A stretch of DNA of 64,000 nt from Rostratula benghalensis. Taxonomy: Eukaryota > Chordata > Aves > Charadriiformes > Rostratulidae. The DNA is taken from contig VXAI01000164.1 of assembly GCA_013399305.1 (NCBI GenBank), positions 1,749,991 to 1,813,990 of the forward strand, given 5' to 3'. The position numbers were made by a program, and so were the translations under genes. The notes below the pieces were generated by a model that was not told where the DNA came from, did no database searches, and was given only the letters and a program-made list of their open reading frames with translations. Below are positions 55,891-64,000 of the stretch, in pieces (position 1 is the stretch's first letter; each line of letters starts with the position of its first letter).

Positions 55891-58800
55891 GAAAATATCA
55901 GAGATAACTAAAAAGAAAATGTAGTAATCTTGGTAAAAAGAAATATATCACTCTCTACACTGACAGGGGGGCCTCTGATGCTTTGAGACATCCCTATATT
56001 CGATGATGTCTGTTGTCACTTATCCACCACCACATAAACATGCCTTGCACCCTCTCATTTTTTATGCTGAGTATCTGGATGGAAGTTGCAATCCACATCA
56101 GGGTAAATTATCTTAGACTAAAACTGCGGGTGATGGGAGAGAACGGGAAATAGATGGCTTTTGCTTTATGAGCCTGGTCAAAAATCTAAAGTCTAGACTG
56201 GCCTGAACAGCATCTTGGCTGGTATTCAACACTGACATTTCACATGGACTGCATTAGCTTTTGTATTTTTTAGAATGCAGTTTTAGCAGCAAACCATACT
56301 AATGAGTGAAAAAAAGTGTCTTTTAGTATTAGGCCATACTCTTCTTTCAGCATGCTTTATTCATTTTAGTTAATTTGTATTCAGAGGTGAATTTGGTCCA
56401 AAATCTTCTATCATAAGACAACACTCCTGACAGACTGCCAATACCTGCTCCTTGGTTAAACTCTATCCATTACGTCATTGCAGTGATTTCAAGGTTCATT
56501 TGGCCCTGTACTTTTAAAGTATGAACATCTGAGATGAGTTGTAGATTGGCTTTTAAGTTAGTTTTATTTATTGCAGAACGTGTACCATTTTTTGCCCCAA
56601 GTCCCTTTGCTCGAGGAGTTAATTTTCACTACCTGTCAATAAGAATCAAATGCTGCCTGTTAAAATGCTGTAGCCATGCTCTGTAAGGGAAGGCCTGCTT
56701 TAATTTTATTTGGTTGTTTGGTTTTGTAATGTGTAAGTGACACATGTAGAGTACATAGGATTTAGGAGACTGATGTTAATATTTCTGTTTGGAGGCTAAA
56801 GACAAAATATGTTAAGTGTTATTATGAATATTCCAAAGTTTCACTTTTCTTTTGGTGTCTCCAGGTGTCACACAAATACTGGACACGATACAACCATTCT
56901 CTACAAACACCTAGTCTTACAGTAATCCCAGGGTTCACAGAACTGTGGCTACTTCAGGTAATGTACTTCTCCTTGAAGTTTATGTTGTCTTTCTCCCAGG
57001 CAAGAAATCAAATAGTCAACCTTCTTCAGGAATGTCTGTCAAGCTCCTCTGTTTTTGATATAGCAGCTCGCACAAATAGTCATAACTCAGCCTTAGAGAC
57101 AGCAGAACCTGACCTATGATAATCACAAGTGGCAGCAACTCAATGTCATGCTTGTAGTTACTCACTTTACTTTTACCATCACCACAGCTAGAAACTCTTG
57201 TTAACGTCTTGTGGAAAAAAATCAGTTCTGATTACAAAACAGATGACCCAACTGGTTTTCAGAAAGGTCTGATCCAGCATCTGCATACTTAATATTTATT
57301 TACTATCATTTGGCTCCCCTGGGGCAAATTCTCCTTCAAATAATTCTCCAAGATTTAGGGTCAGAAACAAAACCTAAAAGAGTAACTTTTCATGGCCAGC
57401 TGTGCACAGATGCAGCCCTCCACATTCATCCTTGTCTTTCCGACACTCAGCTTTCTCTGGTGGCAGCATTTGACCTTCACCTCTCTGAGTGGAGAAAGAA
57501 GAGGAACGCAGTCCCAGACAGCCACCCACAGTCTTCAAATTTATGAGCCTCAAATAGTTAGTTTAGACAGCCAGGCCTCAACATTCATATTCAACAAGCT
57601 GGTTGAAGTTCATGCCTTTCTGATCCAGAAAAAATAAGTGCCCTTCTTCTAATAGCAAACATTTACCTTCAATCCCTTTCCTTTTAATTGTGCACTCATT
57701 TACCAATTCTAGCCCTGCCATGCCGGTGCTATTAGAGTGTTTAATTTCCAAAGCACTTGAGGTAATAACTGGATCATGACTAAAAAAATCGTGCTAGCCA
57801 TGCTCTGTCAGTGCAGCCTCATCCACTTGACTGCTTCCACAAGGAGCAAACAGATGCAAGAGGGCAGAATTTAACTCCATTGCTTAACAAGAGTATTAAA
57901 ATCTTCAGATTTTTTTTTCTTCAAATTTCGTATTAGCTAGGTGCATCACTTCATCTGAAATTTCTGTCTTGCCTGGCATAAAAGCCTGCCCTCTAAAGAT
58001 CAGCGAGCAACAGAGCAGAGGTCTCACTCTCATTTACCCAGGAACCTGACCACTGCATGTTCCATCATCTTCTCTCTCCTGTAGCAGATGTACTGAAATT
58101 ATAAACAACATTTGTTATTATTCTAAACATGAAAAGCAGGAAGAATTATGATTCTTACACAAAAGATGTAGGCTGTAGATACTAGATAAGAGGCAGATGG
58201 TAAATTATCTTGTAAAGCCAAGGTCTTTGCCATTTATTTTTCTTTGGAATAGATACTCAATGAAAAATGAACACACAAACAAGCGGTTAACTCAGTTCTA
58301 CGATTATGTAATTCCACGCACTTCATTCTGATAAGAACTTGGATGGCTTCATCCCTATCCTCTCTAAAGAGAATTAAGTCTTCAGAGTGCGTATGTTTCT
58401 ACCCCTGAAATCAGCAAAGTCTAAATGAACTGTAAATGAGAACACAAGCCTAACAGCCGTAAGAAAGTCCAATCGGGAAACACAGTTACAAAAGTTCCCA
58501 CAGCATGACTTGAGACAGATGCAGCGTGCATCTCCAGCGACACCATCTCCCAGACAGAATTATTTTTTCCTTATTTCAGACACTTACACAGCACTAGCCC
58601 TTCTATAGTTTGTACTACCGATTACATTCTGTAAGAAATATCCATTCTAAACCCTTCATTTCTAAGAGACAAAGTATCCAAAGGCCAAATTAAATCCAAC
58701 GTCTGCACTAAAGCACATAATCCTCAAGGGAGCCATTTTCAAACATCTGAATCATCACCAATGGGATATTTCAACAGACCTCCTGATAATTATTTCTGGA

Positions 58801-61800
58801 ACAAATTAAATATATAAGAAAATCTACTTGTAAAGAGCAATTAAGATGCAAATAGTTACTGAAAACAACCAAAATTGTCTGGTGTTCTATGTATGTGCTG
58901 TGATCCTTTCCCATCATCCTTTTCATGTTGCTTTACGGATGAATAAGTTAAAGAATTGGTGGGATAGGGCAGTAGTTCTTCCATAGATATTTTATTATAC
59001 AGTAGCTTCTTTTCATGTATTTGAAAGTTGGTGAAAATGTGACAACATCTGGACAGATCTGAGGACACTCAGTCTTTCCATTTCCTCGTTAACATACACT
59101 TTGATACCAAGAAGGTCGTGCCTGCTACAGCTTGGTCCTGGGCTTGATGAGGAGGACTCTGCCAGTCCTAAGCACTAATGATGTGCTTGGAAATTACCTT
59201 CATACTAGAGAACTAAATTTTCCACATGGTACAGTTTAAGTAAGTTCTGGTGGTTTTGCTGTCCTCAGTACCAATGCTTTTAAACAAAAATTGCTAGCTT
59301 CCAAGAGGTCCAAAGACAGCAGAGTGGGTAGGCAATCTGAACCACTACCATCTCAGCTTGTTACCATCCCAATACTTTTGATAGAGAAAAAAAGGCAGAT
59401 CTTGTGCAGAAGTCTCTGGTACAAAACTCAGTAACATAAAATGCATCTGATGTCTTTTTGAAGTTAATACCTGAAAAAAGAGGGGCGTTTTGTTGCTGTG
59501 GATGTCATGCTTCAACAAGGTCTTATATTAAAGTTCTTAAATAAATGAATCTGACAGGAAGATAGATGGACAGTTATCAAATAAATGAGAATGCAGATAA
59601 AGGAACAGGAAACAAGAGTAGGAGGTCAGTGTTCAACCAATGAAGAAAGCTAAACCCTGAGTCTCAGGGAATCTTTACTGCGCTATGTGCCATTTCCCTT
59701 ACTCCTGAATGGTTTGATAAAGGAGGCAAATAGCGAGGTGACATCATGAACACCAAAAGCCTGCTTAGGCTCAGAGCAAGTGAGTGATTTTACAAAAGAT
59801 AAAACAAAGAAACAGTACCTAGTTCAGGCAACCCCTGCGCTAGGGAACCCAGGGAAACACTACTAAACATCTGCCTACACTTGAACTCTTCCCCAAGCAC
59901 TCAGCTTTTCTTGATGTCAAAAAAGGTACACCAGACCAGGTGGACCTTCTCTGTCTGAATAGTATGGCAAGCAGACCCAAACTCCCAGGTTATTTTTGTC
60001 AGAAACTCAGCCTTGTATTAGACATATATCCTTATACACCTCAAGAGCATCCATGTCAGAGGTTCTGGGGATAGGGCTTGGCTGATGCATTTAGGGTTTG
60101 CCTCAAAGACATTCACTTTGAGACTGGTTTAATTTTAAATCCAAATCAGTTAATTCCCATGTGCTAAACTATCATTTAAATTTCGCTGGGATTCTCCTTG
60201 CATGTAGTTTGGAGTAAGTATTGAGATGTTAATTTTAATAGTAAGACCAAACACTGTTTTCTAATAGAGAATGATGGTATCCATCAGTTTAACTGGTACA
60301 GTTGTAAAAGTATAATGCAGCTGAGTATTCCTTAAGAGGGTCCACCCCATTTTCAGTAGTATCATCTTCCCTGAACTCTGTCTTCCCAAAGCCAACAAGT
60401 TTACCTGCAAGAACAATGCTACAGGGAAGTGGGAAGCAATTAGTTTCTTAGAGAATACAGAGCTGAACTCTGAGATATTAAATCCCCTGAGAATAAAAGA
60501 GCTGCCTTAGTAAGCAGGTAAGTTTAGACCCACAGGCTTCTAGAAGGGACTTCCCAAAATGGTATGTAAATACACAAGTGAAAATGGACTCTAACAGCAT
60601 TTTTACTGTTGAACTAGCTTCTATTCTTGGTTGCTTTTGTGATTTCTCTTTCCTTTTACTGAGGCTATGGAGAACCCTGATCAACCATCTGATGGCTGAA
60701 GCCTTCAATTGCAAAAGGACTCGTTTCATCTTCCTTCAGACAATCTTCAGATTATGAACTGAATTCTACTTTGAAACATGAGAAAAGTACACCCATATGA
60801 CGGTGCACGCTGTCTCTCCTCAACACCTCGAGCAAGACAAGGCTGTATATGGGCAGAGGACAGCAGAGCATTTCATCAAATCCCACTCAGTGTACAGAAA
60901 CTTGTAGTGGAGGACTGTCAGGGTAAGTTACAGCCAGCCCCCAACACATGCTTACTGTGAGATAGAAACAGTGGGGACCATAGCTCAAACTCCCAACAAG
61001 TCATCATCATCACTGCCATCACCACTACCCTGGTGTGTGAATTCTTAAATGTTTTAATTGGTATCTCTCTAAAACTTCCTTCTTTGGCTACAAGTTTTCA
61101 CAAGAGCAACTAAAAAAAAAAAAAAATATTGTATTAAAACATTACCTAGAATGAGAAACAGTTGGGTCATAGTTATGTTTAGTTTTAATAAACAAAGGGA
61201 AAGAAGAAAAATATGTTCTACTCGCACAAAGACTCAGTGACCAAAACTCACTGAGTCAAACTCAGACACATTTCCAAAAAGAGCTCCAGGCACAAAAAAC
61301 CCCCTAAACTGAAACAACCCCACAACAATAACAGTGGGTTCTGCATGGAGGAAAATAAGTAATGCTGAAGTAAGGTCATCCTCAGCTGGGAAACAGCAGA
61401 AAGATAGGACAAAGGGGCTGACCAAGACTAGTCCCAAATAACCTCTATTTTATAGCAACCCATGCAAGAGGGTGCTGCTAGGAAGAGCTATATATCACTT
61501 AATACAACTGTGAACTATTCCAGTAACAGTCACCGCTCAGTATACTTTTACCATCTTGAGACAGCTTAAGTGTTAAAAGAAAAACTGCATGGATTTTATC
61601 AAGGTTGAAACACACATTTAGAAATCCTCTGTGCAAAATCATGTTACATTTTCGTTAAGTTTGCTGGTGTTTCAACTCACTGAAAACGAATACCCAAACC
61701 GTTTGCTTAAAGAGCTTTCTACTAGTATCACCGTTCATTTCAATCAGCTTAACTTGTTTATTCTTTCTAACATATGGATCTCAATTTGCATACATCCTGC

Positions 61801-62019
61801 TCTCCGAGATGAAAACTCGCTCTCAGACACAGCAGGCAAAAACAATACAACCCATCTGCCGGAGAAAGGCAAAAAGAAATACAGAAGGAAAAAAAACGGG
61901 GCGGGGGGAAGGGAACAAAAAAGAAAAAATAAACCCGAAAAAACACCACAAACAACCCAAACCGAAATCTCTCGCAAAGGGAGTTTTGCTCTTGACTGTT
62001 CTGCATCTTTTTTTCCTCT

Positions 62020-62400
62020 CATCTTAGCAACAGCGCCCGGAGCAGCCAACCAGGGCCCGGGCGGCGGGGCCAGAGCATCCCCATCCACCGCCGGGGTTAC
62101 TGCAGTGCATTGCCCGCCAATAACCGCGCCGGCAACAGAGCCGGGGCCCTGCCTGCGGCACCTCTACCGCAGTGCACCTGCTGGGGATGAGGACAGGCTT
62201 TTTCCGACTCCTCCAGCCAGGATTAGCAAATAATTTAGGGCAAATCCTCCCTCACCTCCCCGCAATCTGCCCTGCCTTTCCCTTCCCCCCCTCCATTTGG
62301 GGGGGGTTCCCTTCCCCCCTTTCCATTTGGGTCTTCGGGTATCTCTGGCGGGAAGGGGGGTTGGGGTGTGAGGGGTGGGGTGAAATCTTTTAAATCAAAT
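62020..62400. promoter_or_regulatory. Small CpG-rich block, candidate alternative promoter
   Basis: Bases 62030-62210 hold about 15 CpG in 180 bp, against very few elsewhere in the window. A CCAAT box (62117-62121, plus strand), GC-box/E2F-like GCCCGCCAAT and a G-tract-rich duplicated segment (62270-62365) accompany it. It lies 26 kb upstream of the Walker A exon and could drive an alternative ABCG1 transcript on the minus strand. Transcription start and direction are not visible. Confidence 0.45.
62270..62365 (-). repeat. Duplicated G-tract segment with quadruplex potential
   Basis: On the minus strand the unit CCAAATGG-A(1-3)-G(6-7)-AAGGGAA occurs twice back to back at 62275-62329, and further runs of G follow on both strands. 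Four or more G-runs of three or longer lie within 40 bases, the usual rule for G-quadruplex potential. Confidence 0.6.
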
Positions 62401-63190
62401 CACAGAAAGGATGCAAAAACAACAAGAAAAAGCCTAACTAAATGAAAAAACAGGTCTGTCCAAGTGCACGTACCAGAACTAATTGTAACAGAGCAGCAAA
62501 GCAAACCGGTGAAACCCAGCCTGTTTAAATCCCTGCTGAGGATTTGACAGTGGGTTGTTTCCATCTTATGCAGACATCAGTATTTAGCAACAAACACAGA
62601 CCTCCTAGCTGACATCTAGCTGTTCTGATGATGCTGTCTCAGACAGCAAGGGGCACTTTTTGTATCTCACGAATAACCTCCCAAAGACTCTGTATTTCCC
62701 CGTCGGACATGACAGAGCCATCCAGAATGAGCACGGTCCTTCGTTCCCCTCCTTCCGTTTGATCTGCTCAGTCTCAAAGCTACCAAGCAACAATCTTGTG
62801 TGAGAAGAAAGCACCTCTCTGGCTGATTTGTTTCCACAGGGCCTGAGCCATTAGAACAAACCCCCAAAATAACAGAAATGTCGTGCTTTCTGCTGATCAC
62901 AAATTTCTGTATTGCTACTAAACCGCTCCACAAAAATACCTGGCTGCATTTTGACCGGCTGGAGCCCATTCCCTCAGAGGTTACTAAAGTCCAATCCTAC
63001 CAGAACTTACACTCGAATGCAGCACAAGTGAGTCATTACGGTCCTAAAAATAACAACGGAGAAATTTCCAACTAAAATGTTGCCTAATTAACCATGGGTA
63101 CTGACAAGTATGAGGGGGGGGGGGAGGGAAAAGTAATCCCTGAGTTATTGTGGAGTTTTGAAAGCAAATGTATTACTACATTCTTCCTGG
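62401..63190. other. Sequence beyond the CpG block
   Basis: No gene recognised. Ends with a G run at 63114-63124. Confidence 0.55.
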
Positions 63191-63191
63191 A

Positions 63192-63303
63192 TGCACACGA
63201 CCCCTGTGTGACCTGATCTAGGTGTTCCTGCTCTGGCAGGGGGATTGGACTAGATGATCTTTCAAGGTCCCTTCCAATCCCTGATAGTCTATGATTCTGT
63301 GAC
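63192..63303 (+). mobile_element. Short CR1 3'-end fragment
   Basis: tgtgtgacctgatctaggtg then ggatgatctttcaaggtccc-like sequence and a tail ctatgattctgtga, the last ~110 bp of a CR1 of the same subfamily as 30140-31057. Confidence 0.88.
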
Positions 63304-64000
63304 ATTACGTAGGAACAGCATTTCCATCCTACGTTATAACAGTAAGACCTAGAAAGACTAGGACAAGTGTCCTTTTGGTGCATATATAGAATGTATATAT
63401 TTTTCAAAGCATAGCTGAATGACTTTGACCAAGACAGAAGGCTCCCAAGTACTTTGTGCTCTCTCCATATTTGGGACTATCCATAATTTTATCCCCAAAC
63501 CACTCATTCTATTCAGATTACTTTATGGTGCTTTCAGCAAAAATGGCAGAAAGCTAAGGCATTGACTTTACTTTGAAATCCTCTTGCATTTTTAGGCAGT
63601 CCTAGAATTAAACCCCACATGTCTACAATTTTTCTATAAACTGGTAAAGCTAATACATGTTTCTGTAGTTTGCATTTCAAACTGCAGTTTAAACACACAG
63701 TTCTGAAGCCAAGATACGATCCACATTCAGATACCCCTCTCTCTCCGCTCTTAGATAAATGGCTTTGGGACAAGACACTGAAATTTTGGCTACAGGTTTA
63801 TTCTGAAGGTCTGCAGATCTTGCTTTTCCTCATTTAAGAAGCCCACACTGGATCTAACAGAGGACTCTCCATTTTTTCTGCCCCTTTCAAGACAACAAGC
63901 TCCCTCATCCTCAAAGAAATGAGAAGGCATTCTCAGACTAAGTGCCCCTATTATTGCTTTGTATTCTGAAATTTCCTTTTTTTTTTTTTTTTTTTTTTTT
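63304..64000. other. Right edge, ends in a T run
   Basis: No gene recognised. Bases 63977-64000 are an unbroken run of 24 T up to the window end. Confidence 0.6.

Larger units (their letters stand above)
54917..61890. other. Non-coding stretch upstream of the ABCG1 exons
   Basis: Contains the short CR1 piece at 55190-55260 and the AT tract at 55690-55890. Otherwise unique-looking AT-rich DNA; no exon recognised. A run at 61111-61124. Confidence 0.55.

Noticed and set aside
61744..62088. Minus-strand open frame over the CpG block as a possible ABCG1 first coding exon
   Set aside because: The translation (MDGDALAPPPGPW, then Phe-rich) has none of the conserved ABCG1 N-terminus and reads through a T-rich tract.
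61631..62233. 200-residue plus-strand open frame, the longest in the window
   Set aside because: Lys/Glu-rich then Pro/Ala/Gly-rich low complexity that follows the A-rich tract and the CpG block; openness is explained by base composition.

Overview
The window is vertebrate nuclear DNA, almost certainly from a bird. Coding sequence is split into short exons with GT-AG introns. The interspersed repeats are CR1 LINEs of the avian type, plus two solitary LTRs of a kind familiar from bird genomes. I cannot name the species.

Layout. (1) Positions 1-2860, plus strand: the 3' part of a trefoil factor 2 gene (TFF2). It holds two trefoil-domain exons (353-499 and 1726-1875) and a last exon (2624 to about 2860) with the stop codon and an AATAAA signal. 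The signal-peptide exon lies left of the window. (2) 2860-18968: intergenic DNA with no intact gene. It holds a frameshifted coding-like stretch on the minus strand (3171-3792), a possible decayed trefoil exon (7443-7559), an old CR1-like relic and a small 15-bp tandem repeat. (3) 18969-36331, minus strand: thirteen exons of ABCG1, the half-size ABC sterol/phospholipid exporter. They run from just before the Walker A motif to the stop codon and give 570 codons that align without gaps to my memory of the human protein lacking the 12-residue insert. (4) 36332-64000: upstream ABCG1 intron or 5' flank on the minus strand. I found no exon for the N-terminal ~96 residues here, so those exons probably lie beyond the right edge. 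This stretch has a perfect DR5 nuclear-receptor repeat (38579-38595), one solo LTR, several CR1 copies, and a small CpG-rich, G-tract-rich block at 62.0-62.4 kb that could be an internal or alternative promoter.

TFF2 and ABCG1 are convergent, tail to tail, as at the human 21q22.3 locus, where ABCG1 borders the TFF cluster. They have no shared biochemical pathway: TFF2 is a secreted mucosal peptide and ABCG1 a membrane sterol transporter. The link is conserved synteny.

No bacterial gene, CRISPR array, tRNA or rRNA was seen. The most interesting leads are the DR5 element inside ABCG1, intron sequence matching part of the mammalian 12-residue ABCG1 insert, a Ser in place of a reported palmitoylated Cys, the frameshifted coding stretch followed by an A-tract at 3.1-3.8 kb, and the possible lost third trefoil gene at 7.5 kb.
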